Part shown: positions 52,730 through 61,830 of the stretch, in pieces
How positions within the stretch are numbered: the first letter of the stretch is position 1
Layout of the letters: each line of letters starts with the position of its first letter
Source: Methanoculleus taiwanensis
Lineage (GTDB): Archaea > Halobacteriota > Methanomicrobia > Methanomicrobiales > Methanoculleaceae
Assembly (NCBI RefSeq): GCF_004102725.1
Contig: NZ_LHQS01000001.1
Location: 124,001 to 188,000 of the forward strand
Direction of reading: 5' to 3'
DNA length: 64,000 nucleotides
Translations under genes and position numbers: made by a program
Notes under the pieces: model-generated
Databases searched by the model: none
The model's input: only the letters and a program-made list of their open reading frames with translations
What the model was told of the DNA's origin: nothing

Positions 52730-53272
52730 ATGAAAACATACGGCATCGCATCACTAGTCGCTCTCCTCATCCTCTGTTCCGGGGCATGCGGCATCGCCAC
52801 GGCGCAGACGCTCTCCGTCGAAGATCTCGGAACCGTCACCGCAGGAGAGACGGTCGTCATCAACGGGACGACGAATCTCGCACCGGGAAATCAGCTGCTC
52901 GTCACGGTAACACCGACGGCGTTCCTCCCGCTGGAACGGAACCAGACGACCGAACCGACCGGCGTCTCCGGCACGGTGACGGTGGAGCCGGGCGACCCCC
53001 GCAACACCTGGTCGTTTACCGTAAACACCGGAGAACTTGAGCCGGGCAACTATCTCGTGACGGTCGAGTGGATCGAAGGCGACGCCACCGCCACGACGAC
53101 ACTGACGGTGGCGGCGGCCACGCCATCGCCGACGACCGTGGCGACCACTGCACCGACAACGGCCCCCACGACAACCACACCATCCCCGACGCCCACACAG
53201 GCCGCCCCGGTCGTACCGGTGCTCCCCGTCCTGGTGGCCTCTCTTGCGGCGGCACTTCTGCTGCGCCGGTAG
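52730..53272 (+). CDS. Secreted surface protein with Thr/Pro stalk
   Basis: This 180-residue protein has a signal peptide (1-25, ending TAQ). One beta-sandwich-like domain (LSVEDLGTVTAGETVVINGT, NTGELEPGNYLVTVEWIEG) is followed by a threonine/proline-rich stalk (TTAPTTAPTTTTPSPTPT). The C-terminal hydrophobic segment (VPVLPVLVASLAAALLLRR) resembles archaeal sorting anchors. ATG 52730 has GGAGTGA nearby and a TATA-like TTTATATCC (52682-52690). It belongs with the similar protein at 56600. Confidence 0.82.
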   Translation: MKTYGIASLVALLILCSGACGIATAQTLSVEDLGTVTAGETVVINGTTNLAPGNQLLVTVTPTAFLPLERNQTTEPTGVSGTVTVEPGDPRNTWSFTVNTGELEPGNYLVTVEWIEGDATATTTLTVAAATPSPTTVATTAPTTAPTTTTPSPTPTQAAPVVPVLPVLVASLAAALLLRR

Positions 53273-53287
53273 GAGACGCTCTCCCCG

Positions 53288-54652
53288 TTACCGGCGGTCG
53301 ACGACCCGTTTCGGCCTTCCGACCACCCGGTGCAGCTCGAGCCCGCCGGGCGGTGTGAAGTGGAAGGGGATTGTCAGCACCCCGTCGGCATAGGCCTCGG
53401 CGAGCCCGGGCGCCCGGGAGAGGAAAGCGGCCAGAAACCGCTCTTCAATCCCTCTCCGGTCGCAGGTCTCCGGGTCGGTGCACTCGAGGCTCACCCGGAG
53501 AACGGTCTCACCGGCGTCCTCGCCCCCATAGATGAAGGCCTCGTACTCCCCGGTCAGTTCATCCATGTTCTCCCGCTGAAAGACGGCGCCCTCCACATCC
53601 ACCCGGTTAAAGGGCGTTCCGGCGATCCGGAACGTCTCTGCCTCACGCCGCGGGTAGAAGATCCGCATCGCCGTTCTGCCGCAGGAGCACCGTTCCCGTG
53701 AGAGGACGACGGAAGTATCCTCGGTGTCGTAGTTGATGAGGAGCGTTCCCGCCCTCTCCCCGACGGGAATGAGCGTCGAGAAGACGAGCCGTCCCCACTC
53801 TCCGTCGGGGACGAACCGTTCCATCCGGGGATCGTACAGATCGAAGTGCACCAGATCCTCGGGAACGTGGAGACCATCCTGCGCGGCGCACTCCCCGCAG
53901 ATCGTCCCTTCGGTGCTCCCGTAGGTGTTGTAGACGGGAGAGGCCCAGACCTCGGCGAGGTATGCCCGCGACTCCGCCGCGAACCCCTCCCCCCCGATCA
54001 CCAGGCGATCGATCCCCGACTCCCGGGGATCGAGACCGTCCACCTCCAGCCGCCGGGCGAGCCGGAGAAGTTTGAAGATGCTCCCGACGATGGCCGTCGG
54101 CCGGTAGTTCCTGATCACCCTGACCGGGAAGGTGCACTTCCCCTCCGGGACGACGGTGATACCGAGGTTTCGGGCTGCAAGGGTCATGGTGTTCGCCCCG
54201 ACGTTCATACCGTAGGTGCTGCAGATCACCACCCGGTCACCGGCGGTAAACCCCTGCGCCACGAAGAACCGCCCGTACTTTTCAGCGTAGCGTTCCCAGT
54301 CCTCCCAGGTGAGGAAGAAGGATTTGGGTATCCCGCTCGTCCCGCTCGTCTCGTTGATGGTGTAGACATCACTGCAGGCGACGCTTCGGAACCGGAACTC
54401 CGGCGTTGCAGGAGGCTGGTTCTGCCGGATCGTCTCGCCGGAGATGACCGGCAGCTCGAGGAGGTCTTCATGCGTCCTGACATCGGCCGGACGGATCCGG
54501 TGTTCACGGAACCACCGGCGGTAGAAGGGAGAGTGTTCGACCGCGTATCCGACGGTATAGCGCACCCGTTCGTCGATGAGGGCGTCAAGATCGGCGCGAT
54601 CCAGCATCTCGACCGCGGGGTTGTAATAGCGGTGCTCGGGCATCGTGCTCAT
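53288..54652 (-). CDS. Coenzyme F390 synthetase-like adenylate-forming enzyme
   Basis: This 454-residue ANL-superfamily enzyme has the AMP-binding motif NETSGTSGIPKSF at about residue 99. YNTYGSTEGTICGECA and GRLVFSTLIPVG are later core motifs, and the C-terminal lid includes RVDVEGAVFQREN. F390 synthetase joins AMP or GMP to coenzyme F420 in methanogens when oxygen or hydrogen limitation raises oxidised F420. Phenylacetate-CoA-ligase relatives look similar, so the substrate is inferred. ATG 54652 or 54643 is the start. Confidence 0.8.
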   Translation of the reverse strand: MSTMPEHRYYNPAVEMLDRADLDALIDERVRYTVGYAVEHSPFYRRWFREHRIRPADVRTHEDLLELPVISGETIRQNQPPATPEFRFRSVACSDVYTINETSGTSGIPKSFFLTWEDWERYAEKYGRFFVAQGFTAGDRVVICSTYGMNVGANTMTLAARNLGITVVPEGKCTFPVRVIRNYRPTAIVGSIFKLLRLARRLEVDGLDPRESGIDRLVIGGEGFAAESRAYLAEVWASPVYNTYGSTEGTICGECAAQDGLHVPEDLVHFDLYDPRMERFVPDGEWGRLVFSTLIPVGERAGTLLINYDTEDTSVVLSRERCSCGRTAMRIFYPRREAETFRIAGTPFNRVDVEGAVFQRENMDELTGEYEAFIYGGEDAGETVLRVSLECTDPETCDRRGIEERFLAAFLSRAPGLAEAYADGVLTIPFHFTPPGGLELHRVVGRPKRVVDRR

Positions 54653-54856
54653 CCCGTATCTCCGGCACGATCGGAGAATAAGGTGACGGGTGCCTTCAGC
54701 ACCGATCAGGCACCCGCACCAGATACGAGCAGACTACAGGCGAGCAGCCGCCAGGCAACGTTCCGCACACACCGCCGCTCTACCGCCGGATCCGCATCGT
54801 CCAGATGCATGCCGTTTCCTCTCGGAGTGGCGGAGCAGGGCTCAGATAAAAAGAGA

Positions 54857-56371
54857 TCAGGGGGTGAGCGCCCAGGCGGGCAGGTCGGTCGAGATGCCGA
54901 GCGCCCACATGAGCACGGTGAAGAGGAAGAACGTCCAGATCGCGACTCCGATGATATCGAGCACCCAGCCCGAGCGGAGGAGGTCGCGCGACCCGAGGTA
55001 GCCGCTCCCGTAGGCGATGGCGTTCGGCGGGGTTGCCACCGGGAGCATGAACGCGAGCGACGAACAGACCGCAGCGGTGATCATCAGCAAGTAGGGATTC
55101 ACCCCCATACTGACGGCGGTCACCGCCATGATCGGCATCAGAACGGCAGCCATTGCGGTATTCGATGCGATCTCCGTCGCGAACGAGACGCCGAGCGCCA
55201 CGATCAGGATCACGGCGATCAGCGGGAGGCCATGGAAGAGGGTGAGCCATCCCACGATCTCGGCAGCAAGCCCGCTCCTGACGAATGCATTCGAGAGCGC
55301 GATGCCGCCGCCGAAGAGTATGAGAATGCCCCACGGGATCTTCACCGCCCACTTCCAGTCCATCGTGAAGATCCCCTTCTTCGCATTGACGGGGAGGACG
55401 AAGAGGAGGAATGCTCCTGCGATCGCTATCGTCGAGTCGTGGATACCGGGGAAGAGCATGTCGAGCCCCGGGATGGTGATATCCCCGATATGTTTCGTCG
55501 TTTCGAAGATCCATGCAAGCGCGGTCAGGACGAAGATGATGAGCGTCCAGACCTCGCCCGTCGACATCGCCCCCATCTTCTCAAGTTCGGTCGCGATGAT
55601 CCCCTTCGCCTCCGGAAGGGTTTTGGTCATGCCCCGGTACGGGACGTAGGTGAGCCAGAGCCAGGCCAGGATGAGGAATACGGCGGCGAAGGGAACGCCG
55701 AACTTCATCCAGGTGAAGAAGTCGACCGTCGGGGCATCGGGAAAGAGCGTCTCGACCTGGGCGAGGAAGATGCCGTTCGGCGGTGTCCCGATGAGCGTGG
55801 CGATGCCCCCGATACTCGCCGCATAGGGGATCGAGATGATGAGGCACTTGGCAAGAGACCCCTGCTCTTCGGTGAGGTTCTCGAGTTCCTTGTTCGTCTC
55901 GGGGATAATGGTCAGGATAATGGCGACGGCGATCGGGATCATCATCATGGCGGTGGCGGTATTCGAGATCCACATCGAGAGGAACGCCGTGGCGAGCATA
56001 AATCCAAGGATCAGCCGTTTCGGGCTCGTTCCGACAAGCTTGATGATGTGCAGGGCCATGCGCCGGTGCAAACCCCAGCGCTGCATGGACATGGCGATGA
56101 TAAAGCCGCCGAGGAAGAGGAAGATGACCTTATCGCCGTACGACGTCGCCGCCTCCGTCGGCGTGAGGACGCCGAGCAGTGGAAAGAGTGCCAGCGGCAG
56201 GAGGGCGGTCGCCTCGAGCGGAATGACGGCGGTGACCCAGAGCAGCACCATCAGGACGGTCACTGCGGTCACGTAACGCGCCTCCACCGGCATCACCGAC
56301 GGATCGATCGGCGCAAAGAGGAGTGCAAAAAAGACCAACAGTGACGCAGCAAGGAGAGCGACTTTGTTCAT
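54857..56371 (-). CDS. SLC13/DASS-family anion transporter
   Basis: This 504-residue membrane protein has about 11-12 TM helices and the DASS family motifs SNTATAMMMIPIAVAI near residue 145 and SNTAMAAVLMPIMAV near residue 413, the repeated SNT sites that bind sodium and the carboxylate or sulfate substrate. GTPPNGIF and ATPPNAIAYGSG are the paired hairpin segments. ATG 56371 lies about 25 bp after a minus-strand TATA-like TTAAATAATT (56392-56401), so the message is probably leaderless. It may import a C4 dicarboxylate or sulfate. Confidence 0.92.
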   Translation of the reverse strand: MNKVALLAASLLVFFALLFAPIDPSVMPVEARYVTAVTVLMVLLWVTAVIPLEATALLPLALFPLLGVLTPTEAATSYGDKVIFLFLGGFIIAMSMQRWGLHRRMALHIIKLVGTSPKRLILGFMLATAFLSMWISNTATAMMMIPIAVAIILTIIPETNKELENLTEEQGSLAKCLIISIPYAASIGGIATLIGTPPNGIFLAQVETLFPDAPTVDFFTWMKFGVPFAAVFLILAWLWLTYVPYRGMTKTLPEAKGIIATELEKMGAMSTGEVWTLIIFVLTALAWIFETTKHIGDITIPGLDMLFPGIHDSTIAIAGAFLLFVLPVNAKKGIFTMDWKWAVKIPWGILILFGGGIALSNAFVRSGLAAEIVGWLTLFHGLPLIAVILIVALGVSFATEIASNTAMAAVLMPIMAVTAVSMGVNPYLLMITAAVCSSLAFMLPVATPPNAIAYGSGYLGSRDLLRSGWVLDIIGVAIWTFFLFTVLMWALGISTDLPAWALTP

Positions 56372-56599
56372 CCGGAAAAACTGGGCGGGAGAATTATTTA
56401 AGCGTACGGAAATGCAGCAGAGCCCGGCATCCCGAAAAGAATGAAAGAGAATCGGGAATTTTCCGAAAACCGGATCGCACGGAGATGGAAGAGGCGCCTC
56501 CCGTATCGGCGGCACGGCGGCGTCGGCTCTGTAGCTTCACAAGCAGAAACGGCCGGGATTCGATGCATATATACCGGTTAAGAGGGGAATACGTCCATT

Positions 56600-57634
56600 A
56601 TGTCTGCAGATATCATACACAGGATCCCGGCCGCCCTGCCGCGGGGGGGAGCGGTGCTGACCGTGCTTCTTCTCTGCACGCTCGCGCTCTCCCTCTGTAT
56701 TACCCCGGCAGGGGCCAGGAGTCCGACCATCAACGATATCCAGCCTTACGACACGATCTTCGTCTACGAAGAAGACCTCGATCTTACGGCGCTCCGGAAC
56801 CAGACGACCGACAACCCGATCACGGCGCTCCGGAAGTACCAGGATGACAACCCCGCCCGGTCGCTCGTCAACGACATCGATGTTCCCGACGATACGGACT
56901 TCACCCTCCTCCCCATCGAGGTCGGTGACGAGTACGGCGTTTACTACGCCTTCAACCCGACAGACGGGGTCACCCGGCAGATCCTGATCAGGGAACCGAT
57001 GGTCTTCCTCGACGTCGTGCTGGCAAACCCGTACCACACGGAGTCGGTGAGCGGCCTTACCATCTCCGAGAATACGCCGCTCGCGTTCAAGATCATCTCG
57101 CCCGACGTCGGGGCGTTCTACCACGCCGGCACCACCTATCCGGCGACGGTCGATCTCGTGATAACCTCGCCGGGCGGCGCAGAGAGCACCATCATCGGCG
57201 GTCGGGACATGAGCGGCATCAACCTGACCGCCTCGCAGGTCTACACCGACGATCCGGGACAACCGGGGGCGTTTTCCCTCTCCCAGCTCGAACAGGGAAC
57301 CTACTCGGTGCAGGCACGCTGGAGCGAGCCGCAGTCCTTCGCCGATTCGGCAGAGGACTCCGAGCCGGTGACCTTCACCGTCGGGAACCGTGTCGGCGTC
57401 AATACAGGAACACCGACACCTGCCCCGACGACGGTGCCGGCGACCGGGACACCGACACCCGTCCCGACCGTGACGACACCGGCCACCACCGCCCCGACGA
57501 CGCCCGCAACCACGGCGACGACCGCCGCACCGGCGACGACGGAACCGACACCGACAGCAACCCCGGTCTCGCTCGCCACCGTGATCGGTGCACTCGGGGC
57601 TGCTCTCGCGTTCGCCGCCGTCAGGCGACGGTAA
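56600..57634 (+). CDS. DUF3821-type surface protein with Thr/Pro stalk
   Basis: This 344-residue protein has a signal peptide ending near residue 39 (TPAGA). An extracellular beta domain contains INDIQPYDTIFVYEEDLDLT, as in DUF3821 surface proteins of Methanomicrobiales. A threonine/proline-rich stalk (about 270-320) leads to a C-terminal TM anchor (TVIGALGAALAFAAVRRR). Such proteins are probably S-layer-associated and glycosylated. It starts at ATG 56600, 228 bp from the divergent transporter. Confidence 0.85.
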   Translation: MSADIIHRIPAALPRGGAVLTVLLLCTLALSLCITPAGARSPTINDIQPYDTIFVYEEDLDLTALRNQTTDNPITALRKYQDDNPARSLVNDIDVPDDTDFTLLPIEVGDEYGVYYAFNPTDGVTRQILIREPMVFLDVVLANPYHTESVSGLTISENTPLAFKIISPDVGAFYHAGTTYPATVDLVITSPGGAESTIIGGRDMSGINLTASQVYTDDPGQPGAFSLSQLEQGTYSVQARWSEPQSFADSAEDSEPVTFTVGNRVGVNTGTPTPAPTTVPATGTPTPVPTVTTPATTAPTTPATTATTAAPATTEPTPTATPVSLATVIGALGAALAFAAVRRR

Positions 57635-57662
57635 CAGAAACCACTCTTTTTAAAAAAAAGAT

Positions 57663-57983
57663 TTACCGGCAGCAGCCGCTTTCACAGGAACTGCCTGCTG
57701 CACAGTCTTCTATCGCCTCGAGCGCCGCGAGCGCCCACTTCCGAACTCCGGGATCGTCATCGGCCGCGGCGGCGGCGAGCAGGCCGACGGTGGCCGGATC
57801 GCCGATCAGTCCGAGCGTATATGCCGCCCACATCCGAAGGCGGGGGTTGCTGTCGACGAGTGCCGAAGCCAGGTCTTCGATCACCGGACTTCCCATACGC
57901 GCAAGGGTCGATGCCGCGGCCATCCGGTCGGCGCTCGTCCCGTCTCGCAGAACTGCGATCAGGTTCCGGGTATCTCCCGTCAT
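57663..57983 (-). CDS. HEAT-repeat protein with Cys-rich tail
   Basis: This 106-residue protein has two to three HEAT-like helical pairs (IAVLRDGTSADRMAAASTLA, LASALVDSNPRLRMWAAYTL, LLAAAAADDDPGVRKWALAA). The C-terminal tail CAAGSSCESGCC is rich in cysteine and could bind a metal. It begins 7 nt after the STAS gene, in the same direction, so the two form a unit, and it probably mediates a protein contact. Confidence 0.8.
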   Translation of the reverse strand: MTGDTRNLIAVLRDGTSADRMAAASTLARMGSPVIEDLASALVDSNPRLRMWAAYTLGLIGDPATVGLLAAAAADDDPGVRKWALAALEAIEDCAAGSSCESGCCR

Positions 57984-57990
57984 GATGCGC

Positions 57991-58365
57991 TCAGTCGGCC
58001 TCGTCGAAACGGATCGTCCTTCCCCTGCCGGGCGAAGTCTCGACGAAGACCTCGTCCATACTCATGTAGATCGGAAAGACCTCATGAACTCCGGCAAGCG
58101 TGAAAACCTTGTAAACGTCGGCGTTCGGCGCACAAAGAGCCATCTCACCCTCTTCGCGTTTGAGTCCCTTGAACTTGGCCAGCAGTACCCGTAGACCGCT
58201 GCTGCTCATATAGACCGCCTTTTCAAGGTTGATCAACACCTTCTTCGTTCCCCGACCGATGACACCGGTCAGCGCTTCGTCAAGCCCTTCGGCCGATGCA
58301 GCGTCGATCCTTCCTTCGACCGTAACGATCGCAGCACCATCCTGCTCGCGAACCTCTACATCCAT
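57991..58365 (-). CDS. STAS-domain protein, anti-sigma-antagonist-like
   Basis: This 124-residue single STAS domain has VREQDGAAIVTVEGRIDAAS and VINLEKAVYMSSSGLRVLL-like core (written in the protein as LINLEKAVYMSSSGLRVLLA), where the serine after Met-Ser is the position phosphorylated in RsbV/SpoIIAA. Archaea lack sigma factors, so the partner must differ; the HEAT protein downstream is a candidate. GAGGAG precedes ATG 58365 by about 11 nt. Confidence 0.87.
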   Translation of the reverse strand: MDVEVREQDGAAIVTVEGRIDAASAEGLDEALTGVIGRGTKKVLINLEKAVYMSSSGLRVLLAKFKGLKREEGEMALCAPNADVYKVFTLAGVHEVFPIYMSMDEVFVETSPGRGRTIRFDEAD

Positions 58366-58546
58366 AACTACCGGATCTCCTCACGCGGGAGACGGAAAGA
58401 CGTCCCCGCGATGTATACCATCACGTGTGCGCCGCTGCAATAAAACCGTGTGCCTTTCGGAAGGAGCGCCGCGCCGCCGCACCACTGCCGCCGATGAGTT
58501 CGGAAATCTTCGAAGTTAAAGGAATATACTTACCTGCAGAACGATA

Positions 58547-59305
58547 ATGTCTCTTCTGTCGATGCGTATGACAGATCGAACTACCCTCTCCCTGATCGCA
58601 GGACTGCTGGTCGCCGGTGCCGTACTGGCGTGCGGCTGCCTCGGCCAGGATGCAGCAAACCAGGAGCAGGAGATCGTCGCGAAGAACGGAACGATAACCT
58701 ACGTCGATCTCGAAGGCGGATTCTACGGCATCGTCGCCGAAGACGGAACTCGGTACCTCCCCCTGAACCTCTCCGAAGAGTACAGGGTCGACGGCATGAA
58801 CGTCACCTTCACAGGCAGCGTCCGTGAGGATACCGTCACTATCCAGCAGTGGGGAACGCCGATCGAGATCGCCGCCATCGAACAGACAGACGGAGGTGAG
58901 ATCGTCACCGGAAACGGCACGGTCACCTACGTCGACCTTGAAGGAGGATTTTATGGTATTGTCGCGGATGACGGCAGGCAGTACCTTCCGGCTAACCTTT
59001 CGGAGGAGTTTGCCGTCGACGGAAAGCGGGTCTCCTTCACCGCGGCGGTGCAACAGGACGTCGTGACCATCCAGATGTGGGGAACCCCGGTCGAGATCCT
59101 CTCGATCGAGGAGACGAGCGCCATCGCCCCGGCGGAGCCGGCCGGAGGGATGGTAGGCCTAGCAAACCCCGCCGCGGTCTACTGCCTGGAACAGGGCTAT
59201 GCCTACGAGATCCGGAAGAAACCCGACGGCAGCGAGTACGGTGTCTGCATCCTTGAAAACGGCACCGAAGTGGACGCCTGGGAACTCTACTACCGGAACC
59301 ACTGA
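58547..59305 (+). CDS. Lipoprotein with tandem repeat and DUF333-like C-terminus
   Basis: This 252-residue protein has a signal peptide with lipobox-like ACGC near residues 28-31. Two tandem repeats of about 66 residues follow, each with NGT[IV]TYVDLEGGFYGIVA, YLP.NLSEE and QxWGTPxEI. The end matches the DUF333 pattern (LANPAAVYCLEQGYAYEIRK, YGVCILENGTEVDAWELYYR). AATATACTT (58519-58527) precedes ATG 58547 at leaderless spacing. The duplication is recent enough to be plain at the protein level. Function unknown. Confidence 0.85.
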   Translation: MSLLSMRMTDRTTLSLIAGLLVAGAVLACGCLGQDAANQEQEIVAKNGTITYVDLEGGFYGIVAEDGTRYLPLNLSEEYRVDGMNVTFTGSVREDTVTIQQWGTPIEIAAIEQTDGGEIVTGNGTVTYVDLEGGFYGIVADDGRQYLPANLSEEFAVDGKRVSFTAAVQQDVVTIQMWGTPVEILSIEETSAIAPAEPAGGMVGLANPAAVYCLEQGYAYEIRKKPDGSEYGVCILENGTEVDAWELYYRNH

Positions 59306-59326
59306 CCTTTTTTAAAAAAGAGAGTA

Positions 59327-61141
59327 TTAGCGGCCGCCGACGCCGCCGCCACCGAAACCGCCGCCACCGCCGAAACCGCCGCCACCGAAACCGCCACCCC
59401 CGCCGCCGCTGCTCGGCGGCGAGAAGGCAACGATCGGGACGAAGATGAACGGCATCCGTGAGTAGAGCGGCACCCCGGCATCGGGGAGGGAAACGTTCAG
59501 GTCGCGCATCGCCGCTTCCACCTTATCGCCGACACCGAGAGCGGTGCCGTAGACCAGCCACTCGCCCCACTGGGATAGGTCGTCCGGCGAGTACTTCCGC
59601 ATCAGCGCAAGATCGGAGAGGAAGTAGGCAAAGGCGTCCCACTGGAGTTTCTCCCGGTACCGGTCGTCCTTCCAGTGCCCGAAGAGCGTCGCGGGAAAGA
59701 GCGCCGCGATGCCGACCTGCACGCCCACGATGAAGAAGAGGACGGCCGCCGGGATCAGCAGGTACGCCGCCCCCGGTGCTAAGATGAGATTCAGCAGTGC
59801 AAGACCGCAGGGGATGGCGCCAAGGAATATCAACGGAAGGACGGTATCCCGGCCGTCAACGATGTAGCGCCGGGAGATGGTCGCATCGACATCCCTTCGG
59901 AGGGCCGAGAGTGTCTGCTGGTAGGCCATGATCCGGTGCTGCGAACCCGGGCTCCGCCGGGCGACTTCCGCGAGGTTCTGAAGCTCGTCGGTATCGACGA
60001 TGTGGTCGTCGGCGATATTGGCAAGGAAGGTGAGCACCCGCTGCTCATACCGGTCATCCGAGCTCGTTTTCAGGAGCCGGATGGTAACGCCGCCGCCCTG
60101 TTTCTCCTCCACCCGGACGAGTTCCCGGCGATGCAGGTCGAGCAGGGTCGCATAGAGCCCGTTCTCATCAAACTCGACCGCATCCCCCTTGAAGAGGAGG
60201 TTTACCTGCCAGGGCTTGAGTGCGGGGTCGGGGACGAAACTTACGTATTCAGGGACGACGAAGGGCTGCTCCCGCCCGTAACGGTAGTAGACGGCGAGGA
60301 GCAGGAAGGGCGTTATCAGCACCAGCGCAAATGCCGCTGCGTTCAGGGCGGCTGCTGATGCATACAGGAGCCCTGCCCAGCGGTTTGCGTCCTCCGTCTG
60401 CTGCCGCACGTTCTCGACGAAGACGGGGAACCCGTCAAGTCCCTCGAGGAACACCTTATCCGCAAGGATCTCGACGTTCAGCGGTTCGTCCGCCGGTACG
60501 CTCCCGGTGATGACGATCGAGCTGCCGATACGCTCCGCTTCAAGCGTCGGCGGATGGAGGAAGACCTCTTCGACGAACGTAGCCGGGATAGTAATCCGCA
60601 CGTTCTCGTAGGGGACATGCTCGTCCACGAGCCGCAGGTTCAGGTGTGCCCAGTCGTCGTCGTACTCGATCGGCGGGTGGACGACGAAACGGTACTCCAA
60701 GGGATATGAGCCTGCCGGGAAGTAGCCGGGGTTGTAGGCGCCGACCTCGTTTTCGAAAGCAAGATCTCTGATAACCGCTACCTCACCAGGATCGGCGCTC
60801 CCGACGATCCGTACCTGGCCGGTATGATCTTTTACGTAGCCGGTCGTCCCCTCGGGCGCAGTGAGCCCGAGAAACGAGATATACGGCCGGTTTAGCGGCT
60901 CAAACGTAAGGGGCGCATCCCAGAACCGAAAGAGCATCCGGTACTCACCCGACTGCCGTACGTCATAGGTGTACTCCTCGACAAGGGTGCCGTTTGCGGA
61001 GAAGGCCGCCTCGTACTCCCGGACAACAAGGTCGCCTTCGAGGAACCCGGGCAGAGCGCTCGCTCCGGTGAACGCCAGCACCCCGATCGCCAGGGTTATC
61101 GCAACGAGCGCTGCGACCTGCTGCTTCTCACTGAGTGCCAT
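59327..61141 (-). CDS. DUF2207 membrane protein with Gly-rich C-terminus
   Basis: This 604-residue protein has a signal/TM segment (11-31), an extracytoplasmic beta-rich domain to about residue 245 and a TM helix near 262-286. A cytosolic helical part follows, then paired TM helices near 440-485. Near residue 575 begins an unusual tail made almost only of glycine and phenylalanine in short repeats (GGGGGGFGGGGFGG). It is coupled with the LemA gene (6 nt gap), the standard LemA/DUF2207 pair of prokaryotes. Envelope-related role, mechanism unknown. Confidence 0.88.
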   Translation of the reverse strand: MALSEKQQVAALVAITLAIGVLAFTGASALPGFLEGDLVVREYEAAFSANGTLVEEYTYDVRQSGEYRMLFRFWDAPLTFEPLNRPYISFLGLTAPEGTTGYVKDHTGQVRIVGSADPGEVAVIRDLAFENEVGAYNPGYFPAGSYPLEYRFVVHPPIEYDDDWAHLNLRLVDEHVPYENVRITIPATFVEEVFLHPPTLEAERIGSSIVITGSVPADEPLNVEILADKVFLEGLDGFPVFVENVRQQTEDANRWAGLLYASAAALNAAAFALVLITPFLLLAVYYRYGREQPFVVPEYVSFVPDPALKPWQVNLLFKGDAVEFDENGLYATLLDLHRRELVRVEEKQGGGVTIRLLKTSSDDRYEQRVLTFLANIADDHIVDTDELQNLAEVARRSPGSQHRIMAYQQTLSALRRDVDATISRRYIVDGRDTVLPLIFLGAIPCGLALLNLILAPGAAYLLIPAAVLFFIVGVQVGIAALFPATLFGHWKDDRYREKLQWDAFAYFLSDLALMRKYSPDDLSQWGEWLVYGTALGVGDKVEAAMRDLNVSLPDAGVPLYSRMPFIFVPIVAFSPPSSGGGGGGFGGGGFGGGGGFGGGGVGGR

Positions 61142-61147
61142 GGCTGG

Positions 61148-61714
61148 TTAGAACTCTATCTTCGGGGGTCTTCGGATCTCCTCCTCAAACTCGAGGTACT
61201 GCAGTTTCTGGAAACCAAAAACATTTGCAATGATGTTTGAGGGGATGGTATCAGTCATGGTGTTGTACTGCTGGGCGATGTTATTGTAGGTATACCGCTG
61301 CCGTCCGATCTCATCTTCGATGTTCCGGACGGAACCCATCAGGTTCTGCACCGTCTGCGATGTCTTGAGATCAGGATAGTTCTCGGCGACGGCGATGAGC
61401 CGGCCAAGGATAGACCGGGACTCCTGCTCCACCTCGTTAAGATCTCCCGGGCCTGCGGCCGCAACGCCGCTCCGCATCGCCGTAACCTTCGTGAGTGTCT
61501 CTTTCTCAAAAGCGGCGTAGCTCTTCACCGCCCCGAGGAGCTGCTCTATCATGTCGAGCCGCTTCTTCATCGCGACCTTGACCTGCCCGAGAGTCGCCTC
61601 TGCGGAGTTCTTAAGCGAGAAGAAACGATTATAGATGCCCACAAACGACGCGGCGATGATGATGACGATCAACACCACGACGATGAGAATGATCAGGGAC
61701 AGAAAGTCAACCAA
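61148..61714 (-). CDS. LemA family protein
   Basis: This 188-residue protein has one N-terminal TM helix ([20 protein letters not shown]) and a long helical bundle with family segments [40 protein letters not shown] and [20 protein letters not shown]. It starts at TTG 61714, with GGTGAAG about 7 nt upstream. Partner of the DUF2207 gene immediately downstream. Confidence 0.93.
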   Translation of the reverse strand: MVDFLSLIILIVVVLIVIIIAASFVGIYNRFFSLKNSAEATLGQVKVAMKKRLDMIEQLLGAVKSYAAFEKETLTKVTAMRSGVAAAGPGDLNEVEQESRSILGRLIAVAENYPDLKTSQTVQNLMGSVRNIEDEIGRQRYTYNNIAQQYNTMTDTIPSNIIANVFGFQKLQYLEFEEEIRRPPKIEF

Positions 61715-61830
61715 AGATCTTCACCGTACCAGTATGTGCTCTTGACCGTATTTAAGGGGTCACCCTGCCGCAGTGATATCAGAGTCGGGAAAAAAGGGCA
61801 ATTCAGGGATTAAAGGCGCATTCCCTGTGG

